Shown: in pieces, positions 34,201 to 47,639 of the stretch
How the letters are laid out: each line of letters begins with the position of its first letter
How positions within the stretch are numbered: position 1 is the stretch's first letter
Assembly (NCBI GenBank): GCA_011009095.1
Contig: VTPC01090547.1
Coordinates: forward strand, 124,001-188,000
Direction of reading: 5' to 3'
Source of the DNA: Ignelater luminosus
Taxonomy: Eukaryota > Arthropoda > Insecta > Coleoptera > Elateridae
Length of the DNA: 64,000 nucleotides
The notes under the pieces: generated by a model
The model's input: the letters and a program-made list of their open reading frames with translations, nothing else
Told to the model about the DNA's origin: nothing
Databases searched by the model: none
Translations under genes and position numbers: made by a program

Positions 34201-37200
34201 GTTTGGTTATTTTACTTCTCTTTGATAATAGAATTTATTCCATCAAATTCGGAATAGTAGTTTTGAATGGCATCTGACAATGAAGTTGCTCACCTCTGAA
34301 ATATCATCTGGAGGTGTTTGCAAGGTGCTCTTAAAGGTAACTGGGGAGCGTGTACATTCAGAAAATGAGAATCGTTAGGTTCTCAGTAACGCATCCTGAA
34401 GAGTATACAGAATGTTCAGCGAGGAATAGGACAGTGCAATATTCAAGTAATGAATGACGATTTTGAAATTTTAAGTGTCACTCTAAGAGTGTAAATTCGC
34501 CCGTATAACCGTTCTGCCGGAAGACAATGGTCTACCTTGGTTCCTACTGCACTTACTCTTGATACAGGCACCCCCTGTTATCGTAAAAGCAAGCCTAGTT
34601 AACAAAAGAAAAATCAATATACAGCAAATTGAATTACTACTAATTGATACGCATGATATAAATAGATAATTAAATACTGTGTTGTCAATCAGAGAATCAA
34701 TCAGACTTTGGTTGCCCATCCCTGACTTAGAGTGTACTCTCTATCGGTGCCAGCATCTCATTTCGCAAAGACTGTTTGGTGTTACTAGCCGCAGTGAAGA
34801 AACGGTATTCTGTCGTCTTCGAAGATCAAAGCTTGTGGTTAACCTTAAGGTTGTAGAGATAAAAATCTTGGTAAAGGTCTATTGTTAATTTTAGGCAAAT
34901 CAAATATTAATGATAAAACTAAGCTCGCAAACAGCAGGCCATAAGTCTGGAAAAATACAAATGGAGCAATATTCATGGTTTCGGTTTTGGTACGTTAATA
35001 GATCGGTTGGTTGATATGATTGTTTAATGGTACAGTGCAGATGAGTTGATTGGAGTGTTTGTAACGGGTATCGGTATGCATGTGTATGCAAACGGCTATG
35101 GTTGGTCGGTTCGGTTTGGTCATTCATTGAAGATGATGATGTTGATATTTAAAGTTGTTTTCTGATTCTCAAAGGTAACCGGAAACCACTTGGGGAAACT
35201 TGTTTTTCTTTAGTCATGTCATCTCAACAGTTGCCTTTCGTGGTCGTCGATAGGCACTGATAAGGAAAATGTAGTGGAGAGAATGACGACGATGGTAGTT
35301 GTGACTTGATAAATGAAAGAGAGAAAACCTGGGGTTGTTGATGTGTTTTTCGTTGTGGTTGGACCGAATGATCCTTCGCAAGACGCTTTCACAGGTGAAG
35401 CTCGGTAACAAACGACGGTAAAGGATGACTGTAGGATAGAGCAGAAATTGCAAAAAAAACTTGCAACTTTTAATGCTCATTTTTTCCGCTTATACGGAAT
35501 TTGCACGTTGATCGGTTTTCTAGAAAATCGTTGATATAATTAATTAAGTCTCAATTTACTAACTAATTTAAACTTCCAACTTATTTGAACACTTGCCGGT
35601 GTTTATCATAACAGCTTTTAATGTAAATTTCAATGTGCGAAATCGTTTGCAACTTAACATGCTGTGTATAGCCTTTATGACGTTCAAACTAAGTAATAAC
35701 ATCTACGTAGTTGTATAGTAGATATGAACATTAATGGCAATTATATTTGAAATAAACAGGAAAGGATTTCTAAGTTAAAAAAGAATGTGCAGCCTAATAT
35801 TTTCCTAATTACTATAGGATGTTATAAGTATCAATAATTCACGATATAAATACTTACGGTTTATCGGGCAGGCAAGTCAAACTCATATAATATACAAGTG
35901 GTTCGCCATGGGTTTTATGATCATCCTGTGTTTAAGTTGAGATGTTCGGTAATAACCTGTCGTAAATAATTCAGAATTTCAATACAGCATATAAGCACGT
36001 TCTGCAGATTTAGCTGTTTCCAATTCATATTTGTTTAGAAATTATTATAACAAGGTAAATTATCCTAGTACCGACCTGTTCGTGTTCGTGTCAGCGCCGT
36101 AGGTTCAAGTTGTTTATGATTATTTGCTCTTAAATGAATGTGTTCCCTTTGTTAAGTTAATTGCTCTGTATAACTTAGGTACAACCATAAAATCCATGTC
36201 TGATCATTCCTGCTATAGGTTGCTTTATTGATTTGTTACCGTTTTACTTGATTTATGGTTAAAGTTGGGTAAACTGAATAGGGTATTCGGTAGTAATCAA
36301 AAGAAAATGCTATACCACCGCCCTAGCGTCATCTGGAGAAGTATTAATTGTTATAATTGGCAACAAAGTGAGAATACTGCTGTAATTTTTAACGTAATTT
36401 ATGTTTAGTTAATTTTTTTTATGAAAAACGCAATAGAATTTTATTACTTAAATTTGCGTAGTAAGCGTAACTAGGATTCTTCAGGTGAAGAATAAAATGG
36501 AGAACAAAAGCTTACACTGTTCTCAAAATTTAGAAAACAGAAAGAAAGTCGTATAAACTAAAATAAGTTTTGTTATTATTGTTCTACGGTTAAATTTTGC
36601 AATGTATCATACTCCTAACAGATTTATTTATGTTATTTATGATACTAAAAATAAGGCAGTTTATTTAAGAAAATGTCTATTCATCCTCAACTTTGTTCAA
36701 TTTGAGTTTCGTATAGTAAAATGAACGAGTTATTTGAACCCACGATAATAACCCTAACGCCAGAAGTTTGAATCTGCGATAGTGTTTCCTCCATCTGAAT
36801 TATATCACCAGACCAAACAAACTTGAAGGTATATAGCGTTACTTTGTAGCAAAAGCAGCTTAGTTTGCAAAGCAAGCCGTATGAGTAGTAGCTTATGCAA
36901 TCGAAATGTATGCTTTGTTATTAAAACTTTGTAAAAGTCACTTGGATGGCTTTGCCTGACAACGTTAAAATGGTTTTTCATAGTATAAAACTGCAATGTG
37001 GGGCTTTTGGTGTCAATGTTAGATGCAGAAGTTGATTAAGTTGGGAAGTAATCTAAGAAGGCATCCTCACTTTAAAATTTTAATTTCCTTCCTTCACTCA
37101 TAATACATAAGCTAAAGGGAAATAATAGAAAACGGATGATGAATCGCAAAACTTCTATTGGGAAGTTTCAGAGAAAGATAAGGAACATTTGTGGAGAAAA

Positions 37201-37370
37201 TGTTTAACATCTTTCAGATTATTTGATGAAGAGAGGACCCGAAAAAAGTATGTGGGTACTTTTAGTTGCTGATTTCAAAAAGGTTAGTGGCTCCAGGAAG
37301 TGCGGTTCAACTTTTCAAAACGCTAAATGAATGAATTTTTATCTTTTGTTCTTCTTTTGCTTCTTCTTCG
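34201..37370. other. Intron, nothing firmly recognised
   Basis: A few longer open frames (34483-34719 minus, 34679-34888 plus, 34900-35127 minus, 35214-35480 minus) have no family motif. The region 34940-35480 is T/G-skewed on plus, so its minus-strand frames stay open by composition. No repeats or terminal structures were located. Confidence 0.4.
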
Positions 37371-37559
37371 ACTTTTAGAAATAAAAATACAATGTACGGT
37401 TCACCTTAATTTTTATTGTATTTCTTTTTTTCAAAAACCTAAAACGCTTTATAACAGATAAACATTATGGCATTGTTGACATTGCTACCAATCTAAAGAT
37501 GACCAAAGTAAACCTGTATAAAGTAAGATGTCCCTAGATGAAAAATTACATTTACTACA
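37371..37559 (-). repeat. Candidate LTR of a gypsy relic, left copy
   Basis: It shares, in order and in the same orientation, 'ACTTTTAGAAATAAAA', 'GTTCACCTTA', 'TTTTATTGT', 'CTAAAACGC', 'CATTGTTGACATT', 'GTGTATAAA/CTGTATAAA' and 'GATGTCNCTAGATGAA' to 'TTTACTACA' with 39679-39881. Read on the minus strand it begins TGTAGTAAATG. A purine-rich tract (minus strand of CCCCTTCCCTC at about 37609-37620) lies on the internal side and could be a polypurine tract. Confidence 0.6.
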
Positions 37560-37799
37560 GTCCGGCAATTCCTGACAACAAGGCTGTCCATTTCATTCTG
37601 GGTTTTTACCCCTTCCCTCATTTTCTCTAAATCTTTTCTTTCTTTGGCTTAACTTCCTAAGTAATTTCTCAAATCGCATTATGGGTCCCATTGATCCACA
37701 GCAAAAAGTAACTTTGCGGGGGTATTCCCTATCGATCTACTCTATGAATTGTTAATGGCAAACACTACTTCTCGAAGATATTCTGATCATTTATTTTTA

Positions 37800-38560
37800 A
37801 ATTCCCATAACTTAGACAGTCTCCATTGACAGAATCACTAATGAATTAATTAAAAATGCAGTCAACCAACTGGAAGCAGAGACAACCAAACTTTTCCATA
37901 AAATTATAACAAAGGGCAAATTCCCAAGGAATGGCGAGGAAGCGTAACCATCCCCATCTTTAAAAAGGGAGTAAGAAAGGATCGAAAAATTGCAGCTTTG
38001 ATCGGTTTTAACGAGCAACAACAAGGATTTCGTTATAACTGCTCAACCCTGGATATATTTCACGACAGCTGGCGGAAAAGTCTGTAGAATATAGTAAACC
38101 TCTATTTTTGTGCTTTGTAGAGACCAAATCGATGGTAATCTCCAAAGAGGTTCATTTGGGGAGCAGGAATTACAAAAATCTGAATCCCTATATACGGGTT
38201 TGAAACTCCACACTCGATATATAAAATGTGCGTTCGGCCAATAATTACATGGCGCAGAAATCAGAGCTGAAGACAAACACAGCATAAGAAGCAAAGGTTC
38301 CAGAAGGAACGCGGAATACAGAATGTTGTTAGGTTTATCAGAGACGTCGTCAGTGAAATGATTATGCGGACAGGATGGGACCTGATCGACTAGCAAAATG
38401 GGCAAAATCAGCGATCGAAACATCAAAAGGCTACCTGGAAGACCACTTAAAAGATGGCATGAAAGCTGGACTTCCGCATCCCAGAATGATCCATAAAAGC
38501 AGTAAAAAACAGGACATAGTCTTCTTAAAGAGATGATGATGTTGATGATGAAGAAAAATA
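37800..38560 (+). mobile_element. Non-LTR retrotransposon (LINE) fragment, RT start fused to C-terminal tail
   Basis: Plus-strand text contains 'NELIKNAVNQL' and 'SVTIPIFKKG' relics (37840-37970) of the RT N-terminal blocks, then 'QQGFRYNCST' near 38020-38050. After a jump come C-terminal blocks with 'RNAEYRMLLG' (38310) and 'RLPGRPLKRWHESWTSA' (38425-38480). It ends in a GATGATGTTGATGATGAAG stretch. Most of the RT is missing. It lies between the two candidate gypsy LTRs, on the opposite strand to the gypsy relic. Confidence 0.72.
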
Positions 38561-38654
38561 TAATTTTTTGTCTTCCCCACTTAAAAGTCTATTTGTAATC
38601 TAAATTTTAAGCTATAGACAAATTTTGTTCAAAACTATTCTCTTCTAACACCAA

Positions 38655-38945
38655 AATAGTACTAACGCGACTCTATGCGTCGACATGTCTCATCTTGCCG
38701 CTCCCTAACTTCATAATCATAATTTTGTAATGCCAGACTCTAAAGCATGATTTTGGGGTTTATATCTTTTTTCCTTAATGCTAAAGTTAGACTGTTACAA
38801 TCTGTTAATAACTTTAGATGGTTTACCATCAAGGTAAATTCTAAAACGATTTAAACTATTTACTATTGCCAACATTTCAAGTTCAAAACTATGAAGTTTA
38901 TTTTGATGCTCCGTCGACCCATAGTTGCAGCAAGCGCTCTTTACC
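38655..38945 (-). mobile_element. Gypsy-type LTR retrotransposon relic, RNase H
   Basis: On the minus strand it reads 'LHSFELEMLAIVNSLNRF' and 'RIYLDGKPSKV', matching the YHSYELEVLAIVxALxxFRxYLxGxxF motif of gypsy/Ty3 RNase H. Degraded text corresponding to 'INPRIARW' follows toward 38660. The catalytic Glu of the ELE motif is kept. Stops and a frameshift make it inactive. It lies between two direct repeats in the orientation expected for LTRs. Confidence 0.78.
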
Positions 38946-39678
38946 CTTGGTGACTTACAGACTGCTACCGATTTGTTTCTAATTTTGGTTTTGTTATTGG
39001 TTGTGCAGGCGCAGTGTTTTCCTTTCTGTCTGACCCTTGTGATTTTATTCTAGATCTACGCGCAGAATCTGCCCGCTCAACGCTCATCACATCTCTAAGC
39101 AACTGGACGGAATCATTATGGCTTTTCAATATGCTGTGTGCGTGATACCATCTTCTTCTATAAATCGGTTCTGCTGGGTTAACCAATGGAAGACCAATTT
39201 GAAAGACAACCTGTCAGTTATTTTATTAATTTTCTCTAAATACCAATAGCTTGCTGCTCCTGTTAGGAAACTTATCGCAACTTGATGAGTTTACGCGTCC
39301 AGCCACTCAGATATAACATGGCAACGTTTTTAATTTGTTGGAACCACTTCCTTGCTGTGCTAGTCCCCTTTCAATGATCAAATTTTTTTACGTTTTTTGA
39401 TATGTTTGGTATGACCATTCGTAATGGTGTTTGCTGTGTCATTTGCGCGATTATGCTTTCGGCTTTGCTGTTATATTAGATTAATTAACACCGAGTTTTG
39501 TTGTAACAGCGCATTAACAGGTCTCATAGTTATATGTGTAGAACCTTGGGGTACTGACAGGTTTGGTTTGGAAATTTATTTTATCGTTACTTCAGTCAGT
39601 CAGTAAAATGATTCGAATCCATCATTTCTAACACTGTCCATCTTTCTACTCCTGAGACACTATGGGGGTCGTTCTTTA
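38946..39678 (-). other. Possible further internal part of the gypsy relic
   Basis: A 73-codon minus-strand open frame (38965-39186), Arg/Ser-rich, precedes the RNase H on the same strand. It has no motif I can assign; it may be degraded gypsy sequence. The rest shows nothing. On the internal side of the right-hand repeat the minus strand reads GAACGACCCCC, which could be a decayed primer-binding site but is not convincing. Confidence 0.35.
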
Positions 39679-39881
39679 ACTTTTAGAAATAAAATTACAG
39701 CGTACTGTTCACCTTAGGTTTTATTGTCTTTTTGTTAAAAAGCTAAAACGCACAATAATACAAGCACCATGACATTGTTGACATTTTTTCCACTCTAACT
39801 TCGGTTGCTACCTATCTAATGATTACCACTTAAACGTGTATAAAATAAGATGTCACTAGATGAAGAATCACATTTACTACA
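39679..39881 (-). repeat. Candidate LTR of a gypsy relic, right copy
   Basis: Direct-repeat partner of 37371-37559, about 2.3 kb apart and diverged. For a minus-strand element this would be the 5' LTR. Confidence 0.6.
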
Positions 39882-42800
39882 TCCTGTAAAATAAAGCCAT
39901 GTCCATGAAGCAACTGCAAATGGTTTTTGAGCAGTGTACAGATTCGGCCTTCCATACGCTATGATATCTCGTCTACCGTTATCTATAAAAGAAATTTTAT
40001 TAAAACTTGATAATCACCTTACTTGTTTTATTAGAAAGATCATAGAGAATGAATGGTTAATGACTTATGCGACTTCTTGAACACAATAATTGTTGTCAGA
40101 ATACCAGATGTGTTCTAGGAAAAACCATACGTTATAGGAGAGATTCTAACTCAAAACAGTTTTGTGGAAAGATCTTTAAGATTCTTCGTTATTGCCTTTA
40201 TGGGCAATGAAAAAAGTTTCCAGTTTCCTTGACAGTACAAGATCGTAGGTGCACTTTTCAAACTCTTGAAATAGGGTACCGAAAGGTTCTTATCTAAGCG
40301 TGGCCATTTCTGCTATTTTGATCGTTGGATAGGCCTGTCTTATATACAGTCAAACCTTATTTGTATCGACAATCTCGTTATCTATTACCCTGCTCCGTTG
40401 CTGAATGATCTAGAACACCACTTGGTAACAAATATAGACGTTTTAGTTAGAAGAACGAAAGACCGAAAATCTAAAGTGTCTACAACATATTAATGTAAAA
40501 AAGTTCTAAATGCTATTAATGGGAAAATATTGTTTGTTTATTGTCTGGCATTGTTTATTCATCTAGATTTCTCAAGCTAAAACGTACGTAGGCTAGAAAC
40601 AAAAACCTTAAAACGCTGTTTTGCCTTTTTTTGACAATAAATTAGGAACAAAGAAAGTTAACTCAAATTTCGTTTTTGATTAATAATTAACACGAAATTT
40701 AGTAAAAATGCCAAATTAAACCTACGCTCTATCTCTGATAATAACTAATAAGCCCCAGACCTTTAATTTAGTACGCAATTATATTAAAAAAATTGTCTAT
40801 TGATATCAAAGTTTTCCCTTTTACTTTATTATTGACGAAAATATGTTCCCGTTGATGACTGACAGCAGACAGTGCTTTTTGCTTTTAAGAAGACTTACAA
40901 TAACTTAGAAGTCAAAGTCAGTTAAAATTACGGTCAGCAATAATGAATATCTAAATTTAGAATTTGTCTTCCGCTTCGAAACACGAGACATTCACATCCC
41001 CTTTGGTATGATTGCGTCTGGAAGTATTTCGAGGCAAACTAATTTAATCATATCTGTTGGTTCACCTCTGGTATATAAATGAAACATAAAAACAAAGCAG
41101 TACTATTACATAAATCTGAAACTAAAAATAATTTTCCGAACAAAAAACTCTATAAAAAGAGGTCGAAACTACCCTGTATAAACCCCACGAGTATGGATTT
41201 AAACTGGAAATATTTCTAAAATCATACAGTTACTGTAAATTCCGTTGGCGTGTAATTAAAGTGAAAACAAGCACTGTGTACTTAAATTTAGGTTTTGTTT
41301 TTAGTAAATGTCGTAAATGTATTAACGAAAGGAGATTTTATAAATGCAGACTTTACGAGTCTTTCTTTAATTACCGCTTACCTAAAACATTTAATGATGA
41401 AACCCTTACCACCTTATCATGTTATATTTTATTGTTTACTTTTGTTTTTATTTATTTATAGACTTTAAAATGTGTATTAAAAGAATAAATCAGATGTAAC
41501 AAAATTGACTTGAAAATACCCGTCATGAACAATAATTTCCGTTGCGCGTTCAATGTTTTTAAACAGGCGGGTGTGTTTAAATTGTTTAACAAGCGAAAGC
41601 AATTATGTTTTATTGAGCATTTTTTTCTCTTATAATTAGTTCAACTAATGCTGGCAGTATTTGCATACAGGGCGTTCTCATGCCTTCACCGGTAATGGAT
41701 GAGTTTTTGTAACGTGGGTATCAAATAACCCAAGAAAGTTACAGATGCTCTTAATTAATATTGTACTGTGGAATAGATACTTTTCAGACATAGACAATTC
41801 AATTAATTAAATTTTAATTTAAGTTATCTTCATGGTACATTATTCCAAACATGGTTATTTAGTATTTCCACTAATAGATTTACCCTAGATAATTCAAAGT
41901 ACACAATATGGCAAGTCTACATAAAATACTCTATCGAAAAAGATAAGCCTGGTTGGTGTTTTTGACAACCGAAATGTCGTATGCAAACCTTCTTTGAACG
42001 CTTCACCAAATTGAGAAATTCTTAGTAATATAGTAAGGTGTCGAAACGCAAAAATCAAAAATCTCTGTTGTTTGGAGTTATTTCAAAAACAAATGAAAGC
42101 AAGTTGAACTTATCTTTAGATTTTGAATTACTATTAAAATACATAACTTGAATAACTCTGTATACTCTAGAATAGGCAATAATCTTTAGAAAACAAACAT
42201 TTTGACACTCTGTAAAATAATTTAGAACATTAAACAACCTTTGCACGTTCTACCGTAGAGCTTACCAGTCTTACCCATCCTTTCTCTACGGAATGTTATG
42301 ATAAATGTAAGTAAATGGCATGAGTATCAGACGCTCGCTCTCTCTCTCTTTCCCTTAGAGTTCAATTTGGACGATTTTGTATTATGTTTTTTGTTTTCTC
42401 TGTTAACGTAAAACGTGTAAGGTTATTTTAAAATTTTATGACGACTTAATAATTCTATGAATATATTCAATTGTTTTTGGTTGTTAGGTCTTTTGTTGCA
42501 AGTATTTTTCAATTTATTTTGTACATCGTTTATTTTAACACACGTATAGTTCTTTGAAAAGAATTGTTTATCGTATCTTAGTTGTTTAAATTCCCCGGAA
42601 TTATGCCGTCTAGAAACGCTGTCCCAGGTCAAGCTTGCTTTAACATGGGCTAATTTACATTTACTTTTCCATTACTTATAAGGGATGTATTGTATCTACA
42701 GACTTTTCCTGTGTGATCCTTTAATTTTGTTGCTTCGGCGTTATGGGTTGTAACAGGCAAAAATGTTTCATTGTAATAAATAAGGGTGTTTGTTTCGTCA

Positions 42801-45800
42801 TCCTTGTTTTACTCAGAATCAAGGCATGGCTTCAAGCTTAGCCGGCTTGTCGTCGTTAAAATACTCTACTGCAAATTCATGTCGTTTATGAAGTTATTGG
42901 GGCTCTTCGAAAAAAGAGTTTAGTTGGATGTATTTCTAGAATTTTGCGAGTAGTTGAGAATAAATCTCCAAGTCTCTAGTCCGTGGTTTTAATTATTTTA
43001 ACCAGAATTTCGTCCAACTGAAGGTTGGGATTGTAAATGCGGTGTCACCCTTTTGTTCTCGTTTTAAAAGATCCATTAAATATTAGTGATCCTCGAAAAT
43101 ATCGAATCCTTTGTTACTGGAAAACTGATGCTTAATAAATATTTCGTCTTAAGAACTCGACTGGCGATGGTAAACACTAGTTTTGCGTAACTAGGTATAA
43201 AAGTGTACCGGTGTTTTACATTAAAAGTACTCTACAAATGAGTGAAAGCAGTCTTGGGTGTCGCTGAGGATCACTGAACACTCTGATCGCCGGTCACGTT
43301 AAGTGAATTTAGGAGAAAACGTCTTTCGTTTTTCTTGTCTGGAGTCTGGTGGAGTCTTCCGTTGAGATTCTGTATCAACTGTTTACTATTGTAAAGTATT
43401 TTTAGTTTAATAATTTTGTTTATTGTCACAAGTCACGCTAATTTTATTGTTGATACTGTGGCAAAATTCAGCAATTTGATAATTATATATTTATGATTTT
43501 TTTCTTTATATACATATTAATTCGTTTTTGTCAAATGCATTGTTTTTTTGACATCTGTTTTATTACTCTTAATAAATCGTTAGGATTTTATTTGTTTATT
43601 GTTTCTCAATATTTCAGGCAAAGTACAAAAATATATGTGTGTGTTTTTGAAACCAATGTACAGATCTTGTGAACCAGACTCTTGAACAAGCGTGAACGTG
43701 CTAGACAAGCAGTTTTTTTTATCTCATTAGTAAAATTCTAGATTCAACACTGCAATTTTGAGTGATCAGTGATCATTGGATTGTTTTGTGTAAATTTTTA
43801 GTATACCTCGGTTTAGTAAATTGTAGCGAGTTGTTTAATGCAAACCTAATAGAATCTTAAGATATTATAAGTTAGTACTGTAGGACCTTTTATCAATACA
43901 TATATACAGAGTGTTTTCTGGTGCGGAACCACACCAGACAATGATAATTGACTTAGTTCCTGGCGCCCATATCGATTTTTGATATTTTAAAGTTATAATT
44001 GAGGTTTTTTTATTTTATCATTGAATCCGAACCCAATTTATGTTGGTTTTTTGGCATTGATTTCTTTTTGAAGAACAATCCAATAATGACAAAGAGATTT
44101 TTTATCTTGCTCCTCTTCTGGTAAAGCTCTTGTGGGTGCCGATACTTTTATAAATCAAATGACAGAATTAATTTTACCTAAAGACACAAATTAAGAACAA
44201 ATATGAAAACGACAAAAATAACCAATAATTGAAATGATGACTTTATAAAAACTATCGTGTGTATTAGGTAGTCAATTCAAAAAAAATCCTAGAAATTTGA
44301 AATAGGATGAAGAATCTGGTGGTGGATGCTATTTTAAAAACCTACTCACGATTCACAATCTTTGAAGATTTTACAAACTATTTTTCCTTATAAACTGTAT
44401 ATAAACTATTTAAATGACAGTTTTCACAGAATAACTAAAATAGAGTAACTGATACGTGCTCAGCTGGCCAGTATCGTTTAAAGCTTCTTTAATGTAGAAT
44501 AATATAAATAAAATAAAGTTAAAAACATAATTTTTCATTGACCACAATAATTATTAATTATTATTGGAATTTGACATGTCTAAATTCATTGGTGGGCTTA
44601 TTTATCATATTTATAATGAACCGGAGACATTCAGATCAGATATTGTTTAATTTGATGTGGAATGACCTACACGTTTGGAGAGAAATTCGGTACAGGACCT
44701 GAATTTCAAGTTGCATCACGGAAGTGTAGTAGTAAACCAATTATGCTTATTACCAATTAGTTCTACTATCCAGAGAGCACTATTATTGCATGAAAAAGTT
44801 AAATTGCTTTGTTTTTCTAAATTTTTCTTTTGCCTGAAACGGATAGAGTCCAGTTAGAAATGCCTCTTAATACCTTTTGTTTTGGTAGACGGCTTTACTG
44901 AAATTTACAAAAAAGTTTCTTTCTGCGGTTGCACTTTATTTTTCTAAAAGAACAAGAAAATAGAACGTCTTTACATTTGTGAATATTCTACTGAAAAAGC
45001 CTAAATTATTAAACCGACGCGACGTTTCTCAAGAATTATTATTAATTATTATTCACGTATCTAGAAGAGCTTGTTAAATATTTACTTCTATGTAAAGTAA
45101 GCTGAACTAACTTAATCAAATTTTAACGATTCTGTACTTAAGATTAGTAGGACTCGACGAATTTTGTTCTAATACTCCTCATCTCTACACACGAGTGGCT
45201 TTGATCTGTTTAAATAATGCAAATTGCACCAAAGCAGGGATAACTGAATAACTTAATTACTTCACGTAATTATTTACAGGAACTGGAAGATAAATAAAGC
45301 AATAAGGATGTTTGCTGGTTCAGTTTGATATTGCTTAACTGGTTTTATTTTCAGAAGCATAGATTAAATTAGGTATCTCTAAATCATGAATAGATTGTAT
45401 TTCATATTGGTATTGAACCATGACAATTATAAGTAGGAAATACTACTGTAATGTTGATTTTACAGAGGTACCGCGATATATATATTTTTTTTGGTTATGT
45501 ATCAATTACTAATTAGGTACTCTTGGAACATTTTCGTGTATTCCACCTTAACTTTCTTAATTACATAATTAAATTTAAATTTGCGACGTGGAAATTTGTC
45601 GACTTCTATCATCTAAAGGTTTTTATACATATTTAATATTAAGTGGGAACTTTATATCTAGAATCATCAATTTTACAGTTGCTTTATGGATGTTATGAAT
45701 AAAAAAATTGTAAATAGAAAAGTTTAACAATTAATAGCTAAACAAATCATTAGAAGTAATATAAGACACTTTGGTTCACATGGTTGTGGATGTTTGCTAC

Positions 45801-46149
45801 ATTTCTGCAAACAAAGAAGGCAAATATAGCAATATCCCATCAACTTGCCACAAATTTAGATTACTACCAGAATGTACAGTTCTCGCAAATGAGTTTTAAA
45901 TTGTTCTTTACTTGCAATGCGTTTGGGTACAATTTACTTGTTAATATAAATTCATAATGTTTCTCTTCAAGAACAAGCTGTTGTGATTCCAATAAATCTC
46001 CAGTTTGAGCTGGTTTCCATAGGGTAAAGTCAGCAGAGTTAGACCAGTAGGAAAGACGGACCACTAGCAATAACTTTCATGATATGGTGACAATGCAGAT
46101 TTGTGGTGAAACGAAGCTGCTTTTTGGCTCGTGTTTATGTCATAAAAGG
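39882..46149. other. Long AT-rich intron stretch with little recognisable content
   Basis: No coding motif recognised over more than 6 kb. 'CAGTCAAACCTTATTTGTAT' near 40348 resembles a pogo/Tc1-type terminal repeat without a partner. A short (TC)n run lies at 42335-42350. 'CATACAGGGCGTTC' (about 41665) and 'TACAGAGTGTTTTC' (about 43907) resemble lone transposon ends. Open frames at 41261-41461, 42055-42246, 42423-42632 and 44675-44857 have no family signature. Confidence 0.4.
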
Positions 46150-47440
46150 ATAGACGGGCCAGTTATATGATGGAGATATGGACCTATATAATTTAACGTG
46201 CAATAAGTGGTTGGCTTCTTTCTTGAGAAGAAGGCTTGATATTGCAGTGTGAATAGCTGAGAACATTTTTGTCGCCAGTACTCTAGGAATGTTCAGAGAG
46301 ATTGTCCAAAAGTATTTTAAAGAACTTGAGAGAGTTTTAACCGAAAATTAGTTATTTGACAAACTTAGCAATATCTTCAATTGTGATGAAACAGGTCTTC
46401 AATTAAATACAAGGGCTGGTCAAGTGCTTGCCCAAAAAGGATCCACATGTGTTCCTAGTATTAATCTGGGAGAGAAAGGAGAAACCAGTAGCGTCTTGGC
46501 ATGCTACAATGCTGAAGGTGGATATTTACCCCCGGATTGCATCATCAAAGGAAAAAACAAAACATGAATGGAATGTCTCCTGAATCACGCATAAGAATGT
46601 CTGCAAAGTCAATGTATGTCAATTCAGAAATATTACTCAACTGGTTGAAAACCCAATTTTATCCGAAAAAACCGCTGGGATTGGTATTGTTAATACTAGA
46701 TAGACATTTATTTCATACTACAAATATCGAGACCCTTCAGTTGACAGAAGAACATGAAATAATACTTTTCTGTTTGACGCACTTTAGATTACATTTTGGA
46801 AGGCTGTTGGGTGATGCATGGGGCAGATCTGCAACCGCTCAGAATGCGGTGTCAGGCTTCAAAGCGATCAGAATAATGCCCTTCAATCCAAGTACAATTC
46901 CCAACCATGCGTTCTTAGTGCAAGATCTGACCAAACTCATTGAACCAGACACTGAACGACAACCACTTGAGCAACGGGCAGATTTATCGCAACCAAGTCC
47001 ATCTGGATTTCAGATTGCACAGAATAAGATACCAGAAAAATCTAGTTCGGTGCCTGACATTAGCCCATGAACAGCGCTAGATTTGGGTTTACCAGTGCCT
47101 GTTATTACTCTCGCGGCGAAGAGAGCTCGCCAACAAATAGCTGGTGTTCTGTCTTCAGATCAATGCATCATCAAGCAACCAAAAACTAAAGAGGCTAAAA
47201 AGCAGAAGAAGGTCCCCTCTTCGTCAAAATCTGAAGAAGTGGTTCTGAATAATTCTGAAGAAGAACGACTTAGCGATTATGAGAATGAGTGTGTTGGATG
47301 CGGTGAAGATTTCCGAAAAACGAAGAAGAAAGACGACTGGATTTAGTGTATTTTGTGCAAATGGTGGCTGTATGAAGGATGTACGAACTACGAATCCTTT
47401 AGCCACCCCTGCGGAACTACGATCACGAAGAACAAGAAGT
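46150..47440 (+). mobile_element. Pogo/Tigger-like DDE transposase pseudogene with C-terminal zinc-finger remnant
   Basis: The blocks are a CENP-B-type HTH relic ('KWLASFLRRRLDIAV', 46205-46250), 'IVQKYFKELERVLTEN' and 'IFNCDETGLQLN' with the first catalytic Asp (46374-46410). Next are 'GEKGETSSVLACYNAEG' (46470-46520) and a 177-codon open frame (46537-47070) with 'LGLVLLILDRHLFH' (second Asp kept, G to R next to it). The text then jumps from 'ILFCLTHF' to 'RLHFGRLLGDAWG', so the segment with QPLD and the third Asp is deleted. 'AVSGFKAIRIMPFNPSTIPN' closes the domain. The tail (47083-47430) has 'CVGCGEDF', then 'DDWI', a stop, and 'CILCKWWLYEGC', a PHD-like finger interrupted by a nonsense codon. 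Inactive. Confidence 0.88.
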
Positions 47441-47582
47441 AACATTCTGTTGGTTCGTCTGTCCTTCTAAAGGTGGTCTGACTTTCCTCCAATGTAGAGG
47501 ATAGTTGGACCATTGTTACAATAATATATTTTTGTTTTTGCATTTCACCATGTAATCATATATCTTAAATATTAGTTTTAGT

Positions 47583-47600
47583 TGTATTGTATTGTATTGT
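47583..47600 (+). repeat. (GTATT)n short tandem repeat
   Basis: About three and a half copies of a TGTAT/GTATT unit, between the pogo-like and P-like relics. Confidence 0.8.
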
Positions 47601-47639
47601 AAGTTGTAAAATAAAGAGTTTGTGTTCAGTTTTTCAAAA

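Noticed and set aside
38043..38426. 127-codon minus-strand frame
   Set aside because: Overlaps plus-strand LINE blocks; no motif on the minus strand.
43190..43450. Possible solo LTR with TATAAAAG
   Set aside because: No second copy and no terminal TG/CA or target duplication could be identified.
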